From assembly GCA_020741755.1 (NCBI GenBank), contig DYYI01000071.1:1-64000 (forward strand): a stretch of 64,000 nt of DNA. Reading direction: 5' to 3'. This stretch comes from Aliicoccus persicus_A (lineage in GTDB: Bacteria > Bacillota > Bacilli > Staphylococcales > Salinicoccaceae). The translations under genes were made by a program, and so were the position numbers. This document shows positions 7,815 to 16,185 of the stretch, piece by piece; the stretch's first letter is position 1, and each line of letters starts with the position of its first letter. The notes beneath the pieces were generated by a model. That model saw only the letters and a program-made list of their open reading frames with translations, made no database searches and had not been told where the DNA came from.

Positions 7815-7910
7815 GTTACCTACTTTGTAAATATTTATTATCTTAAATTATACCGTTTTCTCTACTATCTTTAAATCATTACATGATTTCTATGTAATAT
7901 GACACACATT

Positions 7911-7954
7911 AAAAAGCCACCTTGTGATTCCATAAGGGAACCGATCAAGGTGGC
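7911..7954 (-). terminator. Terminator downstream of icd
   Basis: On the minus strand GCCACCTTG (7954-7946) pairs perfectly with CAAGGTGGC (7924-7916), with further inner pairing around GGTTCC/GGAATC, and TTTTT follows. It separates citZ-icd from polA. Confidence 0.85.
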
Positions 7955-7965
7955 GATAACAATCA

Positions 7966-9231
7966 TTACATATTTTTAACGAGTTCTTCACCAAACTCAG
8001 AACATTTAACTTCTGTCGCACCGTCCATCAGACGTGCAAAGTCATATGTCACTACTTTGGAAGCAATCGTTTTTTCCATAGACTGTGTAATTAGGTCAGC
8101 AGCTTCCTGCCATCCTAAATGCTCTAGCATTAACACACCGCTTAGAATAACAGATGAAGGGTTTACCTTATCAAGTCCTGCATATTTTGGTGCTGTTCCG
8201 TGTGTTGCTTCAAAAATTGCGTGACCAGTTTCATAGTTAATGTTCGCACCTGGTGCAATACCGATACCACCCACTTGTGCAGCGAGTGCATCTGAAATAT
8301 AGTCACCATTTAAGTTCATTGTTGCGACAACATCAAAATCTCTTGGACGCGTTAAGATTTGTTGTAAGAAGATATCTGCAATTGCATCTTTAACGATTAA
8401 TTTACCTGCTGCTTCAGCTTCACCTTGTGCTTTATCGGCAGCTTCACGACCTTCTGCTTCAACAATCTTATCGTATTCGTTCCAAGTGAATACTTTGTCA
8501 CCGAATTCTCTTTCCGCTAAATCATAGCCCCATGATTTAAACGCACCTTCAGTAAACTTCATGATGTTACCTTTGTGAACGAGTGTAACATTTTTTCTGT
8601 TATTATCGAGTGCATACTGGATTGCGGAGCGTACTAAACGTTCCGTACCCTCTTTAGATACAGGCTTAATACCGATACCCGATGTCTCAGGGAAACGAAT
8701 ATTTTTCTGACCCATTTCTTCAGTTAAGAATTTAACGACTTTCTGTACATCATCAGAACCTTCTTTAAATTCAATTCCTGCATAGATGTCTTCAGTATTT
8801 TCGCGGAAGATGACCATATCTGTATCTTCTGGACGTTTAACTGGTGAAGGTACACCTGTGAAGTATCGAACAGGTCTTAAGCAAGCAAATAAGTCTAGCT
8901 CCTGACGAAGTGCAACGTTCAATGAACGGAATCCGCCACCGATTGGTGTCGTCAATGGTCCTTTAATTGCAATTAAATACTCATCGATCGTATCGAGTGT
9001 TTCTTGTGGTAACCATTCGCCCGTTTGGTCAAATGCTTTTTTACCTGCAAGCACTTCTTTCCACTCAATTTTTTTCTCGCCATTATACGCTTTTTCAACC
9101 GCTGCATCTAATACTTTTACTGCTGCGCTCCATATATCTGGACCTGTTCCATCACCTTCGATGAATGGAATAATCGGATTATTTGGTACATTTAATACAC
9201 CGTTCGTTGTTGATACTTTTTCTCCAGCCAT
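7966..9231 (-). CDS. icd: Isocitrate dehydrogenase (NADP+)
   Basis: Oxidative decarboxylation of isocitrate to 2-oxoglutarate in the TCA cycle. The 421-aa protein starts with a clean RBS (TTAGGAGGATATAC). Substrate-binding segments are visible: Ser103 in GGGFRSLNVALRQ (the position phosphorylated in the E. coli enzyme), RPVRYFTGVPSP, and the metal-binding DFDVVATMNLNGDYISD. The NADP-site region is EATHGTAPKYAGLDKVNP. It lies 21 nt after citZ in the same direction and is followed by a strong terminator, so citZ-icd forms an operon. No phoPR pair follows, unlike in S. aureus. Confidence 0.96.
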   Translation of the reverse strand: MAGEKVSTTNGVLNVPNNPIIPFIEGDGTGPDIWSAAVKVLDAAVEKAYNGEKKIEWKEVLAGKKAFDQTGEWLPQETLDTIDEYLIAIKGPLTTPIGGGFRSLNVALRQELDLFACLRPVRYFTGVPSPVKRPEDTDMVIFRENTEDIYAGIEFKEGSDDVQKVVKFLTEEMGQKNIRFPETSGIGIKPVSKEGTERLVRSAIQYALDNNRKNVTLVHKGNIMKFTEGAFKSWGYDLAEREFGDKVFTWNEYDKIVEAEGREAADKAQGEAEAAGKLIVKDAIADIFLQQILTRPRDFDVVATMNLNGDYISDALAAQVGGIGIAPGANINYETGHAIFEATHGTAPKYAGLDKVNPSSVILSGVLMLEHLGWQEAADLITQSMEKTIASKVVTYDFARLMDGATEVKCSEFGEELVKNM

Positions 9232-9252
9232 GTATATCCTCCTAAAATTATA

Positions 9253-10371
9253 TTAATTTCTCTCATCAATTGATGTATATTTTCTTACATCTGGGCCGAC
9301 ATACTCCGCACGTGGTCGAATCAGACGGTTGTCAGCATATTGCTCAAGAATATGCGCTAACCAACCTGACACACGACTCAATGTGAAGATCGGAGTAAAT
9401 AAATCATGATCGATACCCAGTGAGTGATAGACTGTCGCACTGTAGAAGTCTACGTTTGGCAATAAACCTTTTTCATTCTTCACAATTTCAGCAATGCGAG
9501 ATGACATTTCATGAAGTTCAGGTTCGCCTTGTTGTTCAGTTAACAACTTAGACATCTCTTTTAAGTACTTCGCACGTGGGTCACCTTCTTTATACACGCG
9601 GTGTCCCATACCCATAATTTTTTCTTTATTTTCAAGTTTACTGTGAATGTACGCATCCACGTTATCAAGTGAACCAATTTCACCTAACATTTTCATTACT
9701 GCTTCATTTGCACCACCATGAAGTGGTCCTTTTAAAGCACCTGCTGCAGCAACGACACCTGAATATATATCTGATAATGTCGCCACACATACACGTGCAG
9801 TAAATGTAGAAGCATTTAACTCATGATCTGCATGAAGAATCAACGCTTTATTGATTGCTTCTTCTTCAACATCACTTGGTAACTCACCATTTAACATATA
9901 TAAGAAATTTGCTGCGAATGAAAGGTCAGAATTTGGTTCTATAATATCTTTGTTATTTCTAACACGTGCTATTCCCGCAACAAGTGAAGCGACTTTCGCT
10001 TGAATGCGAATTGCTTTTTCCTTGTTCTTTTCTTCACTCATATCATCTGCATCTTCATCAAAATGAGCCAACATAGAAATCGATGTACGCAGTGCTGCCA
10101 TCGGATGCACCTTCGTTAAATCATAAGATTTAAGATGTGCTTTCATACCATCTTCTAAGCTCATGTATGAATTTAGTTTTGCTTTGAAATCAGCAAGTTC
10201 TGCTTTGTTAGGCAACTTTTGATTCCAAATAAGATAAACGACTTCTTCAAACTGAGCATTCTCTGTTAAGTCGTCAATTTCATAACCACTATATGTCAAT
10301 TGCGTTCCGATAATCGAGCTAATTTTCGTCTCAGCCGCAACGATACCTTCGAGACCTTTCTTTTCTGCCAT
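9253..10371 (-). CDS. citZ: Citrate synthase
   Basis: Condenses acetyl-CoA and oxaloacetate to citrate. The 372-aa product contains GPLHGGANEAVMKML and GMGHRVYKEGDPRAK, which hold active-site histidines, and the C-terminal RPRAEYVGP segment. I choose the second in-frame ATG (MAEKKGLEG), because the SD AAAGGAG lies 7 nt upstream of it but only 1 nt upstream of the first ATG (10377). A good sigma-A-type promoter lies upstream (10435-10463). First gene of the citZ-icd operon. Confidence 0.95.
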   Translation of the reverse strand: MAEKKGLEGIVAAETKISSIIGTQLTYSGYEIDDLTENAQFEEVVYLIWNQKLPNKAELADFKAKLNSYMSLEDGMKAHLKSYDLTKVHPMAALRTSISMLAHFDEDADDMSEEKNKEKAIRIQAKVASLVAGIARVRNNKDIIEPNSDLSFAANFLYMLNGELPSDVEEEAINKALILHADHELNASTFTARVCVATLSDIYSGVVAAAGALKGPLHGGANEAVMKMLGEIGSLDNVDAYIHSKLENKEKIMGMGHRVYKEGDPRAKYLKEMSKLLTEQQGEPELHEMSSRIAEIVKNEKGLLPNVDFYSATVYHSLGIDHDLFTPIFTLSRVSGWLAHILEQYADNRLIRPRAEYVGPDVRKYTSIDERN

Positions 10372-10434
10372 ATTCATTCTCCTTTGTAGATTTTATCAAT
10401 GTCAGGGTAAGACATTTTTGTATCCTTATATATA

Positions 10435-10463
10435 ATTTTAAAGTATTTGAATGAACTTCTCAA
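10435..10463 (-). promoter_or_regulatory. Sigma-A-type promoter of citZ-icd
   Basis: On the minus strand TTGAGA (10463-10458), a 17-nt spacer and TAAAAT (10440-10435). The leader to the citZ start is about 60 nt. Confidence 0.55.
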
Positions 10464-10507
10464 TATAAGAAACATTTATAGTACTTATTTATAATGATAA
10501 GTTTTTG

Positions 10508-11422
10508 TTACTCAGCATCCTCATTATCTGTACCTTCTACTTCTGTTTCATCAGTTTCAGCTTCTTCATCTGATTCAAACGAATCGACATTCTCTTCTGC
10601 CTCTTCCTCTGTCACTTCATCATTACCTTCAGATGCGCCTTCTGGTGAAGATAATTCTGATGGTGCACCATCAGGTAACACGATAAAATCAATGTTGCCG
10701 ACATTCAATACTTCAATATCTGTTTGGATACCGATATCGGAATCTGTCGTTGTAATCGTAATATTTAAGTTTGCATCCGTGTAAACAAAATCGCTATTAA
10801 AATTAATTTCTACTTCACCGCTCACATCTTCTGCACGTTCTTCAAACAATGCTAAATCATTTTCATCAAGGAATGGTGTTAAATCACTCAATTCATTAAT
10901 CTCACTAATGATTGTATAGCCATCCGTCGAGTTTGTTAATTCAGCTTCGCTAAACTTATCCAGTGTTTCTAGCAAATCACCATAAGTGGCCCCTTCATTT
11001 GTGATGTCTGCCTCTAGGTCAGTAAACTCTTCATTTCTATGTGTGAAGCTGTTGCCATCTTGTAAATAATAATGCGTGACTGTATTACCATCACTATCTA
11101 AAAACTGAAGCTGTAAATTCCCATCTTCATCTATCATTGTCGACGAAGTACTATCTGTGATATCTTCTTCAATCGTCATCTGAGTCGTCAACACGACTTC
11201 GTGACTGATGACATCACCATGAAGTGATTGAGCTTCTTCGATTACAGCTGCTGCGGTATCGATCGTTTCTTCGCTTGTTTCTTCACTTGTCTCTTCTGAT
11301 TCCTCTTCGTCTGTACTTTCCTCTTCTGTATCCACTTCTTCTTCTGGTTCTTCTTCAGGTTCATCGTTACCACAGGCAGCAAGTAATAGTACAACGCCTG
11401 TTGCTAATAAAATCTTCTTCAT
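10508..11422 (-). CDS. Highly acidic lipoprotein of unknown function
   Basis: Secreted, membrane-anchored protein of 304 aa. The signal peptide MKKILLATGVVLLLAACGN carries the lipobox LAAC (Cys17). Very acidic Glu/Asp/Thr-rich stretches at both ends (about residues 20-55 and 265-304) flank a 200-residue domain rich in beta-strand patterns (YTIISEINEL, VSGEVEINFN, ANLNITITTT). This layout resembles the LppX/DUF6612 type of Gram-positive lipoproteins, which I cannot confirm. It lies 24 nt downstream of pyk on the same strand and may be co-transcribed with pfkA-pyk, an unexpected partner for glycolytic genes. No enzymatic motif is visible. Confidence 0.75.
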   Translation of the reverse strand: MKKILLATGVVLLLAACGNDEPEEEPEEEVDTEEESTDEEESEETSEETSEETIDTAAAVIEEAQSLHGDVISHEVVLTTQMTIEEDITDSTSSTMIDEDGNLQLQFLDSDGNTVTHYYLQDGNSFTHRNEEFTDLEADITNEGATYGDLLETLDKFSEAELTNSTDGYTIISEINELSDLTPFLDENDLALFEERAEDVSGEVEINFNSDFVYTDANLNITITTTDSDIGIQTDIEVLNVGNIDFIVLPDGAPSELSSPEGASEGNDEVTEEEAEENVDSFESDEEAETDETEVEGTDNEDAE

Positions 11423-11446
11423 ACAAACACTCCTAACTCCGTAAGG

Positions 11447-13207
11447 TTATAATACTTTCGCGTGACCGTTAAAGACATTGTTCTGTTCTGAATCCACGGT
11501 TACGGTCATATCATTTTTCAAGATTGTCAATGCTTCTTTTGCACCGACTATCGTTGGTAATTCTAAGTTTAATCCGACGATTGCACCGGTAGAAGTCAGT
11601 CCACCTTCAACCGTTACCAGTGCTGCTGCTTCTTTCAAATACGGTGTCATCTCTTGAGTGACTGACTGAACAACAACGACTTTGTTTGCAAGTTGTGTCT
11701 CTGATAAATCCTCAATGGTATGCACAATTAATACTTGGCCAACCGCACTTTTACGTCCGATCCCTTGTGCTCGAATCAACACATCACCAACGATGTGCAG
11801 TTTCATTAAGTTCGTCGTACCCGCTTCACCAGTCGGTACACCAGCAGTGATGATTAATAAATCCCCTGTTGAGGCATACCCTTTTTCAATCGTCACAGAG
11901 ACAGATGTGTTTAACACACCATCTGTATCATATATGCCATCCGTAACAATCGGTGTAACCCCCCACACAAGTTGCAATTGTCTCGCAACATATTCGTGCG
12001 GAGTAACAGCAATGATATTCGATTTCGGACGATATTTTGAGATCATGCGTGCAGTGTGACCCGATTCAGTTGAGGCAACAATTGCTTTTGAATCAAGGTT
12101 AAGTGCAGTATGTGCTACCGATACACCAATCGCAGTGACAAGATTCGTTTCTTGTTGTTTCGTACGATACGATAACATTTTTTTATAGTCTTGTGCTTCT
12201 TCTGCTCTTACTGCGATCTTTGCCATCGTGCTTACCGCTTCTTCAGGATAATCTCCTGCAGCTGTCTCACCACTTAACATTACCGCATCGCTGCCATCGT
12301 AGATTGCATTTGCAACGTCACTTGCTTCTGCACGTGTACAGCGTGGATTATGTTGCATTGAATCTAACATTTGCGTTGCCGTAATGACCGGTTTACCAAG
12401 TTCATTACAGATGCGAATCAGGTCCTTTTGAACCATCGGCACGCTCTCCGGTGGAATTTCAACACCCATGTCACCGCGTGCAACCATCAATCCTTCTGAT
12501 ACTTCAAGGATTTCATGGATGTTATCAATACCCTCTTGGTTTTCAATCTTTGGAATGATGTTAATGTAATTCGCATCATTATTTTCTAACAGTTCTCTAA
12601 TTTCCAATACATCGCTATTGCTTCTGATAAATGATGCAGCAATAAAATCTACTTTTTCTTCAATACCAAATAAAATATCAGCTTTGTCTTTCTCCGTTAA
12701 TCCAGGTAGTTTCAGCGATACGCCAGGTACGTTCACACCTTTTTTATTTTTCAACAGACCGTTGTTCATTACTTTACAAGTGATTGTCCCATTGGCTTTA
12801 TCGATGGATTCTACGATCAATTCAACCAGTCCATCATCTAGCAAAATGGTATCTGACTCTGAAATATCTTCAATTAATTGATCATAAGTAACAGAGAATC
12901 GTTCATTATTTCCGAGTACTTCAGTCATTGAAATGTCGATCGTTTGTCCTCTCTCTAACTCGACTTGATCATTTTCCATATTGTGTGTGCGGATTTCAGG
13001 CCCTTTCGTGTCGAGTAAAATTGCGACCGTCTTATCCAATTTTCTTGCAATCATTCTTATGTTGTCAATTCTCGCTTTATGCTCCTCGTGGTCTCCGTGT
13101 GAGAAGTTAAGTCTAGCAACATTCATTCCTGCTAAAATTAGTTTTTCTAACATTTCTGGTGATTCAGATGCCGGACCGATCGTACAGACGATTTTTGTTT
13201 TACGCAT
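11447..13207 (-). CDS. pyk: Pyruvate kinase with C-terminal PEP-utilising-like domain
   Basis: Transfers phosphate from PEP to ADP, giving pyruvate and ATP. The chosen start (MRKTKIVCTIGPASES) has the SD AGGAGG at good distance and leaves 10 nt after pfkA; the frame stays open upstream to 13258, inside pfkA. Length is then 586 aa, as in staphylococcal and Bacillus enzymes. Visible: LNFSHGDHEEHKARI, the catalytic Lys region IPKIENQEG, ARGDMGVEIPPE and TATQMLDSM. Residues of about 475-586 form the extra C-terminal domain found in Bacillales Pyk (AAALVTVEGGLTSTGAIVGL), homologous to PEP-utilising enzymes. Operon pfkA-pyk. Confidence 0.96.
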   Translation of the reverse strand: MRKTKIVCTIGPASESPEMLEKLILAGMNVARLNFSHGDHEEHKARIDNIRMIARKLDKTVAILLDTKGPEIRTHNMENDQVELERGQTIDISMTEVLGNNERFSVTYDQLIEDISESDTILLDDGLVELIVESIDKANGTITCKVMNNGLLKNKKGVNVPGVSLKLPGLTEKDKADILFGIEEKVDFIAASFIRSNSDVLEIRELLENNDANYINIIPKIENQEGIDNIHEILEVSEGLMVARGDMGVEIPPESVPMVQKDLIRICNELGKPVITATQMLDSMQHNPRCTRAEASDVANAIYDGSDAVMLSGETAAGDYPEEAVSTMAKIAVRAEEAQDYKKMLSYRTKQQETNLVTAIGVSVAHTALNLDSKAIVASTESGHTARMISKYRPKSNIIAVTPHEYVARQLQLVWGVTPIVTDGIYDTDGVLNTSVSVTIEKGYASTGDLLIITAGVPTGEAGTTNLMKLHIVGDVLIRAQGIGRKSAVGQVLIVHTIEDLSETQLANKVVVVQSVTQEMTPYLKEAAALVTVEGGLTSTGAIVGLNLELPTIVGAKEALTILKNDMTVTVDSEQNNVFNGHAKVL

Positions 13208-13217
13208 TGATATCCTC

Positions 13218-14174
13218 CTAAATAGATAGCTCTTTCGATAATTTATATAGTTTTTCATCGTATGGTTGTGCTTCTTTAAATACTTGATGAAATTCAGTTT
13301 TGTTTAGTTCGTTGTTCATCATCCCAACGGCATAACCACTTTCTCCAGCCGTTAATAATTCTACTGCGTATGCGGCTAGCCTCGATGCGAGCACACGGTC
13401 GCGCCCAGATGGTTTACCACCTCGTTGAATATGTCCGAGTACACTTTCTCTTGTATCGACGTTGATGTAGTGTCGTAGTTCCTTCCCGCATTCCGCAGCT
13501 GACATCACGCCTTCAGCGACGATGATAATCGAATGCTTTTTACCACGATCCATACCCATTTGGATACGTTCTGCAACTTCTTTAATATCCATCGGCGACT
13601 CAGGGATAAGAATTGTCTCCGCACCACCGGCAACGCCTGCCCATAATGCCAAATCCCCTGCATGACGACCCATAACTTCAATGATAAACGTACGTTCATG
13701 ACTCGTCGCAGTGTCTCTGATTTTATCGACTGAGTCGATAATCGTATTGAGTGCTGTATCAAAACCAATTGTAAAGTTAGTTCCATAGATATCATTATCA
13801 ATCGTTCCAGGGACACCAATTGTTGCAATGCCTTCTTCATGCAAACGCTGTGCACCATGAAATGATCCGTCACCACCGATTACAATCAGTTTATCAATAC
13901 CATGATTCTTTAAATGTTCAATTGCTTGTTTACGTGCTTCTTTATTTTTAAATTCAGGACAGCGTGCGGAATACAGTACAGTACCACCGCGTTGGATAAT
14001 GTCACCAACATCACCAAGTTCTAGCTTTTTAATGTTGCCTGTCATCAAGCCTTGAAAACCTTGATAGACGCCATAGACCTCTATACCATTGAAAATACTT
14101 TTTCTGACGACGGCGCGGATTGCTGCATTCATTCCAGGTGAATCTCCACCGCTTGTTAAAACCGCAATTTTCAT
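13218..14174 (-). CDS. pfkA: ATP-dependent 6-phosphofructokinase
   Basis: Commits fructose-6-phosphate to glycolysis. The 318-aa protein has the ATP-binding TSGGDSPGMNAAIR at the N-terminus, GGDGSFHGAQRL, and the catalytic GTIDNDI segment with its Asp residues. EVMGRHAGDLALWAG and HIQRGGKPSGRDRVLASRL are the family's substrate and effector regions. Length is typical of the bacterial tetrameric enzyme. The SD GGAGG lies 9 nt upstream. It is first in pfkA-pyk; the accD-accA transcript ends in a terminator before it. Confidence 0.96.
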   Translation of the reverse strand: MKIAVLTSGGDSPGMNAAIRAVVRKSIFNGIEVYGVYQGFQGLMTGNIKKLELGDVGDIIQRGGTVLYSARCPEFKNKEARKQAIEHLKNHGIDKLIVIGGDGSFHGAQRLHEEGIATIGVPGTIDNDIYGTNFTIGFDTALNTIIDSVDKIRDTATSHERTFIIEVMGRHAGDLALWAGVAGGAETILIPESPMDIKEVAERIQMGMDRGKKHSIIIVAEGVMSAAECGKELRHYINVDTRESVLGHIQRGGKPSGRDRVLASRLAAYAVELLTAGESGYAVGMMNNELNKTEFHQVFKEAQPYDEKLYKLSKELSI

Positions 14175-14311
14175 TTGAAAGTGCCTCCAAAATCTATAAA
14201 TTCACTTCTTAAAAATACCATATTATATATACCCTATTCTATACTAATTAAAGGATGATTAAGAACTTTTAACCCAATTTGCACAATCATTACAATTGAA
14301 TTGACACGATT

Positions 14312-14339
14312 CAAAAAAACTGAGGCAAATGCCCCAGTT
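14312..14339 (-). terminator. Terminator downstream of accA
   Basis: On the minus strand AACTGGGGCA (14339-14330) pairs with TGCCTCAGTT (14327-14318), one G-U pair, 2-nt loop, followed by TTTTTG. Marks the end of the nrnA-dnaE-accD-accA run. Confidence 0.8.
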
Positions 14340-14351
14340 TCTTATTAGTTT

Positions 14352-15308
14352 TTATTCTTCAATTTCTTCAAACTGACCGATGTTCATATACTTTTCAAAT
14401 CGGTCCTCTTTTAATGCGTCACCATCGAGTGCTTTTAACTCTTTTAAATGTTTTTCAATCATTTCATCAACACTCGAGAACATCGCTGGTTTATCTTTAT
14501 GTGCACCACCGAGTGGTTCTTTGATAATATCATCGGCGATTTTTAGTTCGAATAAATCATTCGCTGTAATCTTGAGCGATTCTGCTGCTATTTCCTTAAG
14601 TGCAGCGTCTTTAAATAATATACTCGCAGCGCCTTCTGGAGATATGACTGAGTAAGTAGCATTTTCGAGCATAAGCAGTCGATTACATACGCCAAGTGCG
14701 AGTGCGCCACCTGAACCACCTTCACCGATAACAATACTGATCACAGGCACTTTTAAGCCGGCCATCTCAACTAAGTTTCGTGCGATTGATTCACTCTGAC
14801 CACGTTCTTCGGCAGCTTTACCTGGGTACGCACCTTTCGTATCGACGAAACAGATGATCGGACGATTGAATTTATCAGCTTGTTTCATTAGGCGAAGTGC
14901 TTTGCGGTATCCATCTGGATGTGCCATACCGAAGTTACGTGTAATATTGTCTTTCGTGTTTTCACCACGCTGATGGCCAATTACTGTAACAGGCTTGCCC
15001 TTATACGTTGCAATACCACCGATTACTGCTTTGTCGTCACTGTAGACACGGTCGCCGTAAAATTCGATATAATCTTCAAATAATGCGTCAATATATTGCT
15101 TTGATGTCGGACGTTCAATAAACCGTGCAATTTCAACACGTTGCCATGGTTTTAAATGATTATAAATTTCCTCTTGCTTATCAACAAGTTTGCGTTCAAG
15201 AAACTCTATTTCTCGCGTCAAATCCTGTTTGTTTTTTGTCGCATATTTTTGTAATTCTTTAATTTTTTCATCGAGTTCAACGAGTGGTCGTTCAAAAGAA
15301 AATGCCAT
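14352..15308 (-). CDS. accA: Acetyl-CoA carboxylase carboxyltransferase subunit alpha
   Basis: Alpha half of the carboxyltransferase that moves CO2 from biotin carboxyl carrier protein to acetyl-CoA, the first step of fatty-acid synthesis. The 318-aa product carries the crotonase-fold core: IGHQRGENTKDN, FVDTKGAYPGKAAEERGQSE and SIVIGEGGSGGALALGV, with the oxyanion-hole glycines. The N-terminal helix-rich segment (LDEKIKELQK to LERKL) is normal for AccA. It begins 3 nt after accD, its obligate partner, so expression is coupled. Confidence 0.96.
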   Translation of the reverse strand: MAFSFERPLVELDEKIKELQKYATKNKQDLTREIEFLERKLVDKQEEIYNHLKPWQRVEIARFIERPTSKQYIDALFEDYIEFYGDRVYSDDKAVIGGIATYKGKPVTVIGHQRGENTKDNITRNFGMAHPDGYRKALRLMKQADKFNRPIICFVDTKGAYPGKAAEERGQSESIARNLVEMAGLKVPVISIVIGEGGSGGALALGVCNRLLMLENATYSVISPEGAASILFKDAALKEIAAESLKITANDLFELKIADDIIKEPLGGAHKDKPAMFSSVDEMIEKHLKELKALDGDALKEDRFEKYMNIGQFEEIEE

Positions 15309-15311
15309 CGG

Positions 15312-16163
15312 TTATACCTCCTTGTGTATGCTTAATATTTTCGACAATGTCCGCTTCATGTCTGTGCGATTAACAACACGATCAAGCTGACCATGTTTCA
15401 CAAGAAATTCCGCTGTCTGGAAGTCATCTGGCAACTTTTCTTTTATTGTCTCTTCAATAACACGTCGCCCAGCAAACCCAATCAGTGCGCCCGTCTCAGC
15501 CAAGTTAATATCGCCGACAGATGCAAAGCTTGCTGACACACCGCCTGTTGTTGGATTCGTCATATATGCAATATAAAGTAGCCCTGCTTCATCGTGGCGC
15601 TTTGCCGCAACACTCACCTTTGCCATCTGCATCAATGAAATGATACCCTCTTGCATTCGAGCACCACCTGAAGCGGTGAAAATAATGATGGGCAAGCGAT
15701 TTTCAGTCGCATATGTAAAGCTGCGCGCTAGCTTTTCACCAACGGCACTTCCCATACTCCCCATTCTAAATCGAGAATCCATGACACACACGACGGCTTC
15801 ATTACCGTATATCATGCCGCGAGCTGTAAGCACTGCTTCATTTAACCCCGTCTTTTTCATGTCCCCTTCTAATTTTGACTCATAGTCCGGAAAATCAAGT
15901 GGATTCACCGATACTATTCCGTTGAAGAGTAACTCGTATTCACTGTTATCCATGAGCGCATCTAAGCGGTCGGGAGCAGTAAACGGCATATGATGATTAC
16001 AATTCCCACAGACGTTTAAACGCTTCTTTAAGTCTTTAGTAAATAATATTTTTTTACAGTTCGAACATTTGGTCATAATTGCTTCGTTTTGATCAGAAGT
16101 ATCTTTATTTTGTATCTCAATTGCACGTTTATTTAACTTACTAAACAAATCTTTTAACATCAT
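15312..16163 (-). CDS. accD: Acetyl-CoA carboxylase carboxyltransferase subunit beta
   Basis: Beta half of the carboxyltransferase, which forms the A2B2 enzyme with AccA. The 283-aa protein has the N-terminal zinc ribbon with Cys33, Cys36, Cys52 and Cys55 (CSNC and CGNC), which in the family also binds nucleic acid. The carboxyltransferase fold follows (TASGGARMQEGIISLMQMAK, YMTNPTTGGVSASFAS). The SD GGAGG lies before two consecutive ATGs. It starts 22 nt downstream of dnaE. Confidence 0.95.
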   Translation of the reverse strand: MMLKDLFSKLNKRAIEIQNKDTSDQNEAIMTKCSNCKKILFTKDLKKRLNVCGNCNHHMPFTAPDRLDALMDNSEYELLFNGIVSVNPLDFPDYESKLEGDMKKTGLNEAVLTARGMIYGNEAVVCVMDSRFRMGSMGSAVGEKLARSFTYATENRLPIIIFTASGGARMQEGIISLMQMAKVSVAAKRHDEAGLLYIAYMTNPTTGGVSASFASVGDINLAETGALIGFAGRRVIEETIKEKLPDDFQTAEFLVKHGQLDRVVNRTDMKRTLSKILSIHKEV

Positions 16164-16185
16164 TTAAAATAGCCTCCAACTGTTT

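Noticed and set aside
10494..10784. 96-codon Ser-rich plus-strand frame
   Set aside because: Antisense to the acidic tail of the lipoprotein; Ser-richness follows from GAA/GAT codons on the other strand.
13207..13258. Extended N-terminus of pyruvate kinase
   Set aside because: The extra 17 codons overlap the end of pfkA, lack an SD, and are absent from the family; the AGGAGG site selects the start at 13207.
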